This document shows, piece by piece, positions 37,977-46,092 of a stretch of 64,000 bases of DNA (positions are counted from its first letter, which is position 1; every line of letters starts with the position of its first letter). The position numbers were made by a program, and so were the translations under genes. The notes beneath the pieces were generated by a model that did not search any database, was not told where the DNA came from, and worked only from the letters and a program-made list of their open reading frames with translations. Origin of the DNA: Planococcus ruber (GTDB lineage: Bacteria > Bacillota > Bacilli > Bacillales_A > Planococcaceae); contig NZ_JALHAG010000001.1 in NCBI RefSeq assembly GCF_022819085.1, positions 81,102 to 145,101 of the forward strand, given 5' to 3'.

Positions 37977-38561
37977 ATGGATGGTGGGAAATTCCGAGTA
38001 CATTCAGAAGAAGTGACAAAAGCGACCCATGAAGCACTGGCTCGACGCGGTGTGGAAGTAGAGGAAATCGCAAAGATCGTTATGGAAATGCAATTGCCTT
38101 ATAACGAAGGCTTGACGCTTTCGCATTGTATAGAATCCGTAGAAAGCGTATTGCGCAAACGGGAAATGCAGCATGCTTTGCTTGTCGGCATTGAACTTGA
38201 TGAACTTGCCGAACAAGGGAAGCTGTCTGCTCCGCTTCAGCAAATCGTCGGAGTAGACGAAGGGCTTTTCGGCGTTGATGAAATGATCGGCTTAGGCGCC
38301 GTATTGACGTATGGCAGCATCGCCGTTACGACGTTCGGCCATCTTGATAAAAATAAAGTCGGCATCATCCGCAAGCTGGATACGAAAGTCGGCGGAGCTG
38401 TCCATACGTTTCTCGACGATCTGGTTGCGAGCATCGCAGCCTGCGCCTCTGCCCGCATTGCACACCGGACACGCGATCTGGAAGAGCAAGGCAAAACATT
38501 TGAAGACTTGAGACCTGAAGAAACGGCGCCGGAAACCCAGGTGGACGGAGCAGAAATTTAA
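37977..38561 (+). CDS. Phosphatidylglycerophosphatase A-like protein (YutG-like)
   Basis: A 194-residue protein of the PgpA family. Segments GLTLSHCIESVESVLRKRE, LLVGIELDELAEQG, GLFGVDEMIGLGAVLTYGSIAVTTFG and a C-terminal HTFLDDLVASIAACASARIAHR fit the YutG/PgpA family, but the protein is far less hydrophobic than enterobacterial PgpA. In Gram-positives the family appears as soluble proteins whose phosphatase role is unproven. ATG 37977 follows AAAGGGG. It faces away from yjcH. Confidence 0.82.
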   Translation: MDGGKFRVHSEEVTKATHEALARRGVEVEEIAKIVMEMQLPYNEGLTLSHCIESVESVLRKREMQHALLVGIELDELAEQGKLSAPLQQIVGVDEGLFGVDEMIGLGAVLTYGSIAVTTFGHLDKNKVGIIRKLDTKVGGAVHTFLDDLVASIAACASARIAHRTRDLEEQGKTFEDLRPEETAPETQVDGAEI

Positions 38562-38612
38562 TGCAAATGAACCGAACTTTTTCCTTAGTTTCTCTTTTCT
38601 ATAAAAATCAGT

Positions 38613-38643
38613 TTGACTCCTAGATACAAAGTCATGTTATGAT
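38613..38643 (+). promoter_or_regulatory. Promoter of the TAXI-TRAP operon
   Basis: TTGACT (38613-38618) and TATGAT (38638-38643) with a 19-base spacer, upstream of the AAAGGGGAGG ribosome site of the TAXI gene. Confidence 0.55.
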
Positions 38644-38688
38644 AGAATTGGAAATATAGAAATTTTCAAACAAAGGGGAGGTCATTTT

Positions 38689-39672
38689 ATGTTGAAAAAG
38701 AAATTTGGTTTATTTGCAGCGGTAGCGCTTGCAGGATCTGTGTTCCTTGCAGGCTGCGGAGATGACGCGGCAAATGACAGCGGAGACGGCGGTTCTGGCG
38801 GCTCAGCCGATCCGGAATTCCTGAGTATCTTAACAGGTGGAACGACGGGAACTTATTATCCGCTTGGCGGAGCGATGGCTACAATTGTGGAAAATGAAAC
38901 AGGGATCGATACGACGGCCGAATCTTCCCAAGCATCCGCAGCGAATATGACAGCGCTTGCGGACGGAGATGCACAAATCGCATTTGTCCAAACCGACACA
39001 GCTTTTTATGCAGCTGAAGGATCGAATATGTTTGAAGGGGAAGTCATCGATACCGTTTCAGCGATTGGAGCACTTTATCCGGAAACGATTCAATTGGTAA
39101 CGACTGCAAATTCCGGCATTACATCTTTTGATGATTTAGCAGGAAAGAGCATTTCAGTAGGAGCGCCAGGATCAGGTACCTACATCAATGCCGAGCAATT
39201 GCTTGAGATCCACGGCATGACTATGGAAGACATCAAAGCGCAGAATCTTGACTTCGGCGAATCACAAGAAAGCTTGCAGGCTGGCCAAATCGATGCGGCA
39301 TTTATTACTGCCGGGACACCGACAGGAGCAGTTGAAAGCTTAAGCGCAACAGCAGATGTAGTGATTGTGCCGGTAGCGGAAGACAAAGCTGCGGAATTGA
39401 TTGAAAAATACCCTTACTATGCAACAGATACAGTGCCATCCGGTACTTACGGTTTGACTGAAGATGTACCGACAGTATCAGTGCTTGCCATGTTAGTCGT
39501 TCAAAACGATCTTTCCGAAGATCTCGTATACGACATCACAAAAGCCATCTATGAAAATACAGACCAAATCCAACACGCGAAAGCTGAATTCATTAAAACG
39601 GAAACGGCGCTTGATGGAATCGGAATCGATATTCATCCGGGTGCACAAAAATACTTCGATGAAGTCAACTAA
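38689..39672 (+). CDS. TAXI-family TRAP transporter solute-binding lipoprotein
   Basis: A 327-residue extracellular binding protein with lipobox FLAGCGD (Cys near residue 23), an Asp/Gly/Ser linker and the TAXI signature FLSILTGGTTGTYYPLGGAMATIV. Later parts are QASAANMTALADGDAQIAFVQTD and GAPGSGTYINAEQLLEIHG. TAXI proteins bind small carboxylates such as glutamate-like or alpha-keto acids; the ligand here is unknown. It is followed by a GAAA-capped hairpin, then DUF1850 and the fused permease. Confidence 0.93.
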   Translation: MLKKKFGLFAAVALAGSVFLAGCGDDAANDSGDGGSGGSADPEFLSILTGGTTGTYYPLGGAMATIVENETGIDTTAESSQASAANMTALADGDAQIAFVQTDTAFYAAEGSNMFEGEVIDTVSAIGALYPETIQLVTTANSGITSFDDLAGKSISVGAPGSGTYINAEQLLEIHGMTMEDIKAQNLDFGESQESLQAGQIDAAFITAGTPTGAVESLSATADVVIVPVAEDKAAELIEKYPYYATDTVPSGTYGLTEDVPTVSVLAMLVVQNDLSEDLVYDITKAIYENTDQIQHAKAEFIKTETALDGIGIDIHPGAQKYFDEVN

Positions 39673-39689
39673 TAAGCAAACCAAAATAA

Positions 39690-39726
39690 TAGGCGATAAA
39701 GCGAAAGCTTTATCGTCGTTATTTTT
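39690..39726 (+). other. Hairpin in the TAXI-DUF1850 spacer
   Basis: A perfect 9-bp stem (CGATAAAGC 39694-39702 with 39707-39715) capped by a GAAA tetraloop and followed by TCGTTATTTTTG, an imperfect T-tract. It could act as a leaky terminator after the binding-protein gene. Confidence 0.7.
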
Positions 39727-39759
39727 GTAGAGATTCATATTTAGTAGAGGAGAACTAAG

Positions 39760-40284
39760 ATGCCAACAAAGACAAATCAATGGATTCTTCTTTCGGTACT
39801 AGCCCTCATTCTTATTCTCTCCGCATTAGTATTTATTCCCATGGAAAAGAATTTAGTTTTTATCGATAACAGGGAAGCGGCGCTTTCGGCTTTTATCAAA
39901 GTTGAAGGGGATGCTTTTCAAATAAATTATACGCATTCCATCCATCTTTCCGATGTATTGGAAAGCTATGAGCTGTCGCCGGACGATAACCTCCGCATGG
40001 TGGAATTGGAATATGAAGATTTTAATATCGGTATGCCATCCAATGCAGGAGAAGGCGAAACATTTGTCGAAAAAGATGGAAAATACCTGATCACCAATAT
40101 GAACAGGGAAGTAAGCGATTTTCGATTATTCGTCGGTGATATTGATGCGGATTTGTTTCTTTTGGCAAATGGCCAAGAATACGATTTAAAGAAAACGCTG
40201 GACCGGGGGAAATCCTACACGGTCAAGGTCCAGCGATTGTCCCTATTTGAGCAACTAGAAGGAGTGAATTTAAATGAGCAATAA
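39760..40284 (+). CDS. DUF1850 protein of the TRAP operon
   Basis: A 174-residue protein with one N-terminal transmembrane or signal helix (about residues 7-27) and an extracellular domain. DUF1850 marks are INYTHSIHLSDVLESYEL, EYEDFNIGMPSNAG and ITNMNREVSDF. DUF1850 proteins are regularly encoded between TAXI and fused TRAP permease genes, so an accessory role in that transporter is inferred. Its end overlaps the next gene by 11 bases. Confidence 0.88.
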   Translation: MPTKTNQWILLSVLALILILSALVFIPMEKNLVFIDNREAALSAFIKVEGDAFQINYTHSIHLSDVLESYELSPDDNLRMVELEYEDFNIGMPSNAGEGETFVEKDGKYLITNMNREVSDFRLFVGDIDADLFLLANGQEYDLKKTLDRGKSYTVKVQRLSLFEQLEGVNLNEQ

Positions 40285-42307
40285 ACTTCCGCCGGAAGAA
40301 CGGGAACCAATGAAACTCCCACCAAAAGATGAACATTATATTTCCGAAGAAAAGCAAAAAGAGATTTTGCAGAAATACGATCCGGAGTCCAATACCCGCG
40401 ACTTAGCAGGAATTATGAAACATATTGTATTTTTCGGCCTTTTGGCATTTTCCATTTTCCAGCTTTACACGGCGATTTTCGGCCAATATACAGCTTATAT
40501 TCAGCGCTCCATCCATTTAGGTTTTGCGTTGTCCCTTATATTCCTGCTGTTTCCGGCGATTAAGCGAAAAGGAGTAAAACATAAAGTTGCGATTTACGAT
40601 TATATTTTGGCATTACTCGCGATCGGAGTCGGTTTGTATTGGCCGATTATGTACGATGATTTAGTATTCCGGCTTGGGCGCGTGACCGAATTGGATCTTA
40701 TTGTGGGGATTTTGGCGATTTTGCTGACACTGGAAGCTACCCGCCGGGCAGTCGGCTTGCCGATTACGATCATCGCTTCGGCTTTCTTGGCCTATGCCTT
40801 TTTCGGCCCTTATTTCCCGGGCTTCCTAAAGCACAGAGGCCAGGATCTGGATTCTGTCATCCAGTTAATGTTTTATACAACTGACGGGATACTTGGGACG
40901 CCGATCAGTGTTTCTGCAACGTTTATCTTTGTCTTTCTGCTATTTGGGGCTTTCCTGGTGAAAACAGGAGTAGGGCAATACTTCAATGACCTCGCTGTTT
41001 CGCTTGCAGGCCATTTGACTGGCGGTCCTGCAAAAGTCGCCATCTTCTCCAGTGCCCTTCAAGGGACGATTTCAGGGAGCTCTGTCGCAAACGTTGTAAC
41101 TTCTGGATCATATACGATTCCGATGATGAAAAAATTAGGGTATAAGAAAGAGTTTGCCGGAGGCGTTGAAGCGGCGGCTTCGACAGGCGGGCAATTGATG
41201 CCGCCGATCATGGGGGCAGCGGCCTTCCTGATGGTTGAATTTATCGGTGGAGTTACGTATTGGGAGATTGCAAAAGCAGCTGCGATTCCAGCACTTCTTT
41301 ACTTTACCGGTGTTTGGATCATGACCCATTTTGAAGCGAAGCGAATCGGCTTAAAAGGGTTAACAAAAGAAGAAATGCCGAACCGAAAAGAAGTCTTAAA
41401 GAAAATTTATTTACTTTTGCCGATTGTGGCCATCATCGTGTTCTTATTGATCGGGATTCCGACGATGCACGCGGCACTTTATGGCATCGTCTTAACCATT
41501 TTTGTCAGTGCATTCAATAAAGAAACCCGTTTAGGCATCAAGGATATTATCCATGCACTTGTCGACGGGGCAAGAACTGCACTGGCAGTAGCGGCAGCAA
41601 CAGCCGCAGCAGGAATCATCGTTGGGGTAGTTGTAAAAACTGGACTTGGATTGAGCTTAGCAAACGGACTGGTTTCTGCTTCGGGCGGAAATATCCTCTT
41701 AACGCTCTTCTTTACAATGCTTGCAGCCATTGTGCTTGGGATGGGTTCGCCGACTACGGCAAACTACGTTATTACATCGACTATTGCGGCACCGGCAATC
41801 ATTACTTTGCTGATGATCGGTGAACCTGCAGGGGCGGCTGTGCCATTAGTCATTGCGTTGTCTGCCCATTTGTTTGTGTTCTATTTCGGCATCATTGCCG
41901 ATATCACACCGCCAGTTGCCTTAGCAGCTTTTGCAGCTTCCGGAATATCCGGCGGAGAACCGATCAAAACCGGTTTTATTGCTGCGAAATTGGCTGCGGC
42001 CGCGTTCATAATTCCGTATATGTTCGTATTGAATCCAGCTCTGCTGATGATTGATACGACGATCCCTCAATTAATTGTCGTCTTAATCACGGCGATTGCA
42101 GGGATGCTGGCGATCGGAGCCGGATTGATCGGGTTCTGGTACCGGAAACTGTACTGGTTTGAACGGATTATCGCTGTCGCGACAGGACTTGCGTTGATCT
42201 ATCCGGAAGGCTATTCAGATGCAATCGGTGCGGTCGTCTTCATCGTCCTATTTGTCATCCAATGGATGGGGCGCGAGAAGAAAGAAATTAGAACTTCAGA
42301 AGCATAA
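40274..42307 (+). CDS. TRAP transporter fused DctQ/DctM permease
   Basis: A 677-residue membrane protein with a cytoplasmic N terminus of about 50 residues, four helices corresponding to the small DctQ subunit, and about 12-14 helices of the DctM subunit. GTISGSSVANVVTSGSYTIPMM and AAASTGGQLMPPIMGAAAF are the substrate-path signatures, and MGSPTTANYVITSTIAAPA lies in the second half. It uses an ion gradient (Na+ or H+) with the TAXI protein. AGGAGTG within DUF1850 is its ribosome site. Confidence 0.94.
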   Translation: MSNKLPPEEREPMKLPPKDEHYISEEKQKEILQKYDPESNTRDLAGIMKHIVFFGLLAFSIFQLYTAIFGQYTAYIQRSIHLGFALSLIFLLFPAIKRKGVKHKVAIYDYILALLAIGVGLYWPIMYDDLVFRLGRVTELDLIVGILAILLTLEATRRAVGLPITIIASAFLAYAFFGPYFPGFLKHRGQDLDSVIQLMFYTTDGILGTPISVSATFIFVFLLFGAFLVKTGVGQYFNDLAVSLAGHLTGGPAKVAIFSSALQGTISGSSVANVVTSGSYTIPMMKKLGYKKEFAGGVEAAASTGGQLMPPIMGAAAFLMVEFIGGVTYWEIAKAAAIPALLYFTGVWIMTHFEAKRIGLKGLTKEEMPNRKEVLKKIYLLLPIVAIIVFLLIGIPTMHAALYGIVLTIFVSAFNKETRLGIKDIIHALVDGARTALAVAAATAAAGIIVGVVVKTGLGLSLANGLVSASGGNILLTLFFTMLAAIVLGMGSPTTANYVITSTIAAPAIITLLMIGEPAGAAVPLVIALSAHLFVFYFGIIADITPPVALAAFAASGISGGEPIKTGFIAAKLAAAAFIIPYMFVLNPALLMIDTTIPQLIVVLITAIAGMLAIGAGLIGFWYRKLYWFERIIAVATGLALIYPEGYSDAIGAVVFIVLFVIQWMGREKKEIRTSEA

Positions 42308-42310
42308 GAA

Positions 42311-42348
42311 AAGACGGCTGGAAGCATTCGCTTTCAGCCGTCTTTTTG
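42311..42348 (+). terminator. Terminator of the TRAP operon
   Basis: AAGACGGCTG (42311-42320) pairs with CAGCCGTCTT (42335-42344) and a T-run follows. Confidence 0.87.
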
Positions 42349-42355
42349 GGTATGG

Positions 42356-42387
42356 AAAAAGCCACCACATAAATGTGATGGCTTTTT
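42356..42387 (-). terminator. Terminator after tRNA-Val
   Basis: AAAAAGCCA and TGGCTTTTT flank an inner CACA/TGTG stem. On the minus strand it lies downstream of the tRNA gene and ends in T-runs; it is symmetrical and may work in both directions. Confidence 0.75.
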
Positions 42388-42432
42388 ATGGCAGGCTCTG
42401 TTCCTAAAGCCTGCTGCGGGTTTGGCACCCAA

Positions 42433-42505
42433 TGATTCCTACTGGGCTCGAACCAGCGACCTCTACCCTGTCAAGGTAGCGCTCTCCCAGCTGAGCTAAG
42501 GAATC
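42433..42505 (-). tRNA. tRNA-Val (anticodon GAC)
   Basis: Read on the minus strand the 73-base cloverleaf is complete: acceptor GATTCCT with AGGAATC, D-arm GCTC/GAGC, anticodon stem CTACC/GGTAG with loop TTGACAG (anticodon GAC, reads GUC/GUU), and T-arm GCTGG-TTCGAGC-CCAGT. The discriminator is A. CCA is not encoded, so it must be added by the CCA-adding enzyme. It stands alone, not in a cluster. Confidence 0.95.
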
Positions 42506-42558
42506 TCAATTTCCAGGACAAGTCTAATTATATCGTGCCCCGGAGAAAAGTCAATACT

Positions 42559-43080
42559 TTATTCGCTTAGAAAAATGCACCATTCGGTTTGCGCTTTTTC
42601 CTGCCGGATCGACCAGCATTCGAGGGCGATTCCTGTGCCTTGGAATGGCGTAAACTCTAAAGTGAGACGGGCAAAGAGCGGTCCCCAAAAAGGCGGAGCG
42701 ATGTTATTGATGACCGTTGCGTGCGGTACCCAGTGATCAGGCAAATAATAATGGTTTTGGCCCGAAAACTCCCGGGTGGAAAGATTCACGGCGCGGTGCA
42801 GTTCAGCCAAGCTTTTGGTGAACACCGGAGCCAGAAAAAAGCTGCCTTGCTGTTTGAAAAATCCAAGTGAATCAAACGACAGCGGAAGCTGCTGGAAAGA
42901 TTCCGCCCACGATTCAACCGCTTTTTTGAGTTCCAGCGGATGCGCTTGCGTATAGGTTTGCAGCGTAATATGTGGCGGGAAAATCTGGTTTGGGTTGACG
43001 CTCACCGTTTTAGCTTGGTTTTGCAGATTTTCGATGGCGCCGGATGATTGATAATCGAACCTTAAAACAATGGCTTGCAT
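42559..43080 (-). CDS. 2'-5' RNA ligase family protein
   Basis: A 173-residue 2H-phosphoesterase-fold protein with HITL in FPPHITLQTYTQ near residue 38 and HATV in VPHATVINN near 123. It is of the LigT/YjcG type but clearly different from the protein at 36559. It lies 15 bases downstream of the nuclease gene on the same strand, so the two are probably cotranscribed. Substrate unknown. Confidence 0.85.
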   Translation of the reverse strand: MQAIVLRFDYQSSGAIENLQNQAKTVSVNPNQIFPPHITLQTYTQAHPLELKKAVESWAESFQQLPLSFDSLGFFKQQGSFFLAPVFTKSLAELHRAVNLSTREFSGQNHYYLPDHWVPHATVINNIAPPFWGPLFARLTLEFTPFQGTGIALECWSIRQEKAQTEWCIFLSE

Positions 43081-43095
43081 GCGTATCCTCCTAAA

Positions 43096-43815
43096 TCAGC
43101 TTCCGGTGCTTCGGAATCCGGCATCTTGTGCTTCTTGTTCTGTGCAGAACCATTCTTCCGGATTGGTTTGGTCGTATGAACTTTGTCCGGGCATATGGTA
43201 GATTTTGTTGCCGCTGCGGCTAATATTGCCTTTGATGTTGCATTTTTTATCGTACGATTGGCCGGCAGACGGGGCAGAAGAACCGTAAGCCGCTGCGTTA
43301 AAGCCGCGGTCGGTTGCGTAATTGGAGTACTCCCAAATGCCGATCTCTTTTTCTCTTGCCTGTTTTTCAACTTCCTTGAATTCTTCGACGTAGCGCGTAT
43401 TCGGTGGATAAATATAGGCGACACGCGCAAGACCTGAGGCAAGCAGCTGTTCCTGGACGCTTTCGCCGTCGACATAGATATAGGCGAGAAGCCGGTCATA
43501 GTCATCGTAGCGTCCGCCTTCATCGAACTCGATCGAAACTTCACCGGACTCGATGATCCGTTTATTTTCAGCTGTAGCTTCCGCACCGAGCGGCTGTTTG
43601 CCGATGGTCGGATGGTTCGTTTCCGGTGTATCGACCAGCAAATAGCGCACTGTCTGGTTTTTTCCTTCGAAGTTGATTTTAATCGTATCTCCGTCAATGA
43701 CAGAGATGACTTCCACGTCTATCCGTTCTGATGAGCCGTTTTCTTCTTCGAGGGAAGCGAATGTACAAGCGCTCAAGAGAAGGGACAAAAAAATCGGACC
43801 AATTAGTTTTTTCAT
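43096..43815 (-). CDS. Lipoprotein thermonuclease (SNase-like) with C-terminal Cys motif
   Basis: A 239-residue exported nuclease. The signal ends in lipobox LLSAC (Cys17). The SNase-like domain spans about 32-155: VISVIDGDTIKI, VRYLLVDTPETNHP with the metal- and Arg-binding region, LGAEATAENKR, YDRLLAYIYVDG with the second catalytic Arg, and LASGLARVAYIYPP. After a linker, residues from about 190 hold CNIKGNISRSGNKIYHMPG and EEWFCTEQEAQDAGFR, a small Cys/His module also seen after nuclease domains in other Firmicutes. It probably degrades extracellular DNA. Confidence 0.9.
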   Translation of the reverse strand: MKKLIGPIFLSLLLSACTFASLEEENGSSERIDVEVISVIDGDTIKINFEGKNQTVRYLLVDTPETNHPTIGKQPLGAEATAENKRIIESGEVSIEFDEGGRYDDYDRLLAYIYVDGESVQEQLLASGLARVAYIYPPNTRYVEEFKEVEKQAREKEIGIWEYSNYATDRGFNAAAYGSSAPSAGQSYDKKCNIKGNISRSGNKIYHMPGQSSYDQTNPEEWFCTEQEAQDAGFRSTGS

Positions 43816-43911
43816 TTACATCCCTGCTTCCATTTTTTCATTATATTTTGAATCGATTTGGCTTGCAATCGAAAACACGTTCGGCTACGTTTAGAAAAAA
43901 GGAGGGGTTCC

Positions 43912-44748
43912 ATGGAAATCAATCTGCCGTTCACTTACGATTTTGACCGGACATTGGAGCGTTTGTCGCTCGATCCGTTGCATGCAATCGACCTTTCGGA
44001 GAAAGCGGTCAGGCTGCCGATGCCGGAAGGAAATATTGTGAAAGTAAAAGCGACGGGTTCAACCGATCAGCCGAAATTTGAAATCACAGGAGCGGATCCT
44101 GATCAACTGAAAGAAATTAAACATATTTTCCACTTTGACCGGTCACTCGAAAACATTCACCAGCATTTTCAGTCGACGAACCTCGCCCATCTTTTTCAAG
44201 AGCATCGCGGCACACCGCTCGTGCGTGAGTTTTCCTTATATGGTTCTTTAATGAAAAGCATCATCCATCAGCAGCTGAACCTTGCGTTTGCCCACACGTT
44301 AACGAGCCGGTTTGTGCAAAATTTCGGGGAGCAAAAGGAAGGGGTCTGGTCTTACCCAAGCGCTGAAAAAATAGCGAAGCTTGAACCGCCTGATTTAAGG
44401 GAGCTGCAGTTCAGTACCCGAAAAGCGGAATATGTCATCGGCTTGTCGCGGGCGATTGCAGCCGGCACCTTGCGGCTTGAAGAAATGAAAAATCGCGAGG
44501 ACGGAGAGATTGCAGCTGAACTTGTCGCCTATAGAGGAATCGGCCCTTGGACGGCGCAAAGTTTTCTCATGTTCGGTCTCGGGCGGCCTAATTTATTTCC
44601 ATTAGCAGATATCGGCCTTCAAAATGCTTTGAAAATACAATGGGAGCGAAGCGAAAAGCCGAAAATTGAAGAAATCACAGCACATTTGCCGGAATGGGAA
44701 CCTTATCTATCGTATGCTGCTTTGTATTTATGGCGAAGCATCGAATAA
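43912..44748 (+). CDS. DNA-3-methyladenine glycosylase II / AlkA-like base-excision enzyme
   Basis: A 278-residue helix-hairpin-helix DNA glycosylase that removes alkylated bases. The HhH-GPD region reads AELVAYRGIGPWTAQSFLMFGLG, and the catalytic Asp is in LFPLADIGLQNAL. SIIHQQLNLAFAHTL is the preceding family helix. ATG 43912 follows GGAGGGG; the longer frame has 18 unsupported residues. It is divergent from the nuclease gene. The Trp in GPWTAQ is the usual AlkA-type residue. Confidence 0.9.
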   Translation: MEINLPFTYDFDRTLERLSLDPLHAIDLSEKAVRLPMPEGNIVKVKATGSTDQPKFEITGADPDQLKEIKHIFHFDRSLENIHQHFQSTNLAHLFQEHRGTPLVREFSLYGSLMKSIIHQQLNLAFAHTLTSRFVQNFGEQKEGVWSYPSAEKIAKLEPPDLRELQFSTRKAEYVIGLSRAIAAGTLRLEEMKNREDGEIAAELVAYRGIGPWTAQSFLMFGLGRPNLFPLADIGLQNALKIQWERSEKPKIEEITAHLPEWEPYLSYAALYLWRSIE

Positions 44749-44759
44749 AAAAGGGCATA

Positions 44760-44796
44760 ATAAAACGCCTTTTCCATTATGACTCGAAAAGGCGAT
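44760..44796 (-). terminator. Terminator between alkA-like gene and the 48-residue gene
   Basis: CGCCTTTTC (44766-44774) pairs with GAAAAGGCG (44786-44794). On the minus strand the stem is followed by GTTTTATTATGC and then a longer T-run, so it ends the small gene's transcript; on the plus strand no T-run follows. Confidence 0.72.
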
Positions 44797-44839
44797 GCTA
44801 TGTACGGATGCGGCAAAATACGATGTGTGATGCGGCCAA

Positions 44840-44986
44840 TTAAGCGTGATTCTCCATGTCGACCGGGGAAGTTGGATCGAAATACAAAAAGGACTCTTGT
44901 TCAAGATCTGCCAATTTCTCTTTGTTCAATCCCACTTCAAGTTCTCCAGAAAAAATAGGTTCCCACCAGTTTGCTTGTTTTTCCAT
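44840..44986 (-). CDS. 48-residue acidic protein behind a SigB-type promoter
   Basis: A short gene in a 359-base gap. ATG 44986 follows AAGGAGG at eight-base spacing and the frame ends in TAA at 44840. The product begins MEKQANWWEPIFSGELEVGL and is rich in Glu and Asp (11 acidic, 3 Lys). It has no signal peptide or membrane segment. Upstream is an exact SigB-type promoter and downstream a terminator, making a complete transcription unit. I do not recognise the family. A plus-strand frame over the same bases lacks a ribosome site and is a shadow. Confidence 0.75.
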   Translation of the reverse strand: MEKQANWWEPIFSGELEVGLNKEKLADLEQESFLYFDPTSPVDMENHA

Positions 44987-45033
44987 GTTCAATTCCTCCT
45001 TCGAATTTTCTGTCTTAATCGTTTGACTATTCT

Positions 45034-45060
45034 ATACCCCAAAAGGTTACACTATTAAAC
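45034..45060 (-). promoter_or_regulatory. SigB-type promoter of the 48-residue gene
   Basis: On the minus strand GTTTAA (45055-45060), a 15-base spacer, and GGGTAT (45034-45039) fit the SigB consensus GTTTAA-N12-15-GGGWAW. The predicted leader before the ATG is about 40 bases. Confidence 0.7.
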
Positions 45061-45107
45061 AGATAGGCAAAAATTAAGCCAAAGGGCCTTTAGGAAAGAG
45101 GGATTCG

Positions 45108-46034
45108 ATGATCACAATCGGCATTGTAGGAGCAGGAATCGTGGGGGAACGAATCATCAAACAGATTCTTGAGGAAAAGGGCATTGAAATACGCGGAATT
45201 TACGATGCACAACAGGAAAGAGTGGCTGCATTGGAAAAGGAATACAACATTCCAGGCTATGATTCTTTAGAAGCCTTGCTTCATGCAGATATCGATTGGC
45301 TTTATATCGGGACTCCGCCGGCTTTCCATGCGGAAATCGCCATTCAAGCTGCCCGCACCGGCGTCCACATCCTGTGCGAAAAGCCGCTGGCGCATCAGGC
45401 AGCTGCCGGTGAAGAAATGGCGTTTGCAGCGAATCAGAACCGCATCCAAACAGCGATGCACTTTCCACTGATGTATTCAGCGGCCGTCCACGAAATGGTC
45501 AAACGAATTCGCAATGGAAGCATCGGCAAAATTATGCGCATTGAATTGCAGACATTCTTTCCGGATTGGCCGCGTCCGTGGCAGCAAAATCCGTGGATTG
45601 CCTCAAGAAGCCAAGGCGGATTTGTCCGGGAAGTCTTTCCGCATTATTTGCAATTGATCAACCGGATTTTCGGCGGCATTTCCATCCAATCGCATCAGAT
45701 CACTTATCCTGAACAGCAAGATCTTTGTGAGACCGGCATTATTGCTCACGGCCGCACAGCTGGTGAGATTCCGCTATTGCTCGCAGGCATCAGCGGCACC
45801 GGACAAAAAGAATTGCTTGAATTTAAAGTGCACGGAGAAAAAGGCGTATTGACGCTCCAAAATTGGTCAGCACTGTACCTTTCGGAAAAGGGAGAAGAGC
45901 GCAAGCAAATCACCGATTTCCCGGCAGTTCCAAGCTTGTTTGATTCGATGCGGGACCAATCGACTTTTCTTGTTCCTTTTGAAGAAGGGCTGACGATTCA
46001 GCGCTATATCGACCAGCTTCTTGAAACCGAGTGA
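45108..46034 (+). CDS. Gfo/Idh/MocA-family NAD(P)-dependent oxidoreductase
   Basis: A 308-residue oxidoreductase with an N-terminal Rossmann domain (IGIVGAGIVGERI), the conserved EKPLA segment (LCEKPLAHQ near 92) and a C-terminal substrate domain. IQTAMHFPLMYSAAVHEMVKRI follows. Members oxidise sugars, inositols or related alcohols; the substrate cannot be told. ATG 45108 follows AAAGAGG. It faces the same way as the aldehyde dehydrogenase gene 58 bases on, which could process its product, but no direct link is seen. Confidence 0.9.
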   Translation: MITIGIVGAGIVGERIIKQILEEKGIEIRGIYDAQQERVAALEKEYNIPGYDSLEALLHADIDWLYIGTPPAFHAEIAIQAARTGVHILCEKPLAHQAAAGEEMAFAANQNRIQTAMHFPLMYSAAVHEMVKRIRNGSIGKIMRIELQTFFPDWPRPWQQNPWIASRSQGGFVREVFPHYLQLINRIFGGISIQSHQITYPEQQDLCETGIIAHGRTAGEIPLLLAGISGTGQKELLEFKVHGEKGVLTLQNWSALYLSEKGEERKQITDFPAVPSLFDSMRDQSTFLVPFEEGLTIQRYIDQLLETE

Positions 46035-46092
46035 TTTGGGGGAACGGGTAAAGAGCTGAAGGCAAATTTTACAACCTAAAGGGGAGAATGAT

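Noticed and set aside
44846..45058. 70-codon plus-strand frame opposite the 48-residue gene
   Set aside because: No Shine-Dalgarno site. It overlaps the minus-strand gene and its SigB-type promoter, which have better support.
46021..46051. GGGTAA before the aldehyde dehydrogenase gene as a SigB -10
   Set aside because: No GTTT-type -35 lies 12-15 bases upstream.
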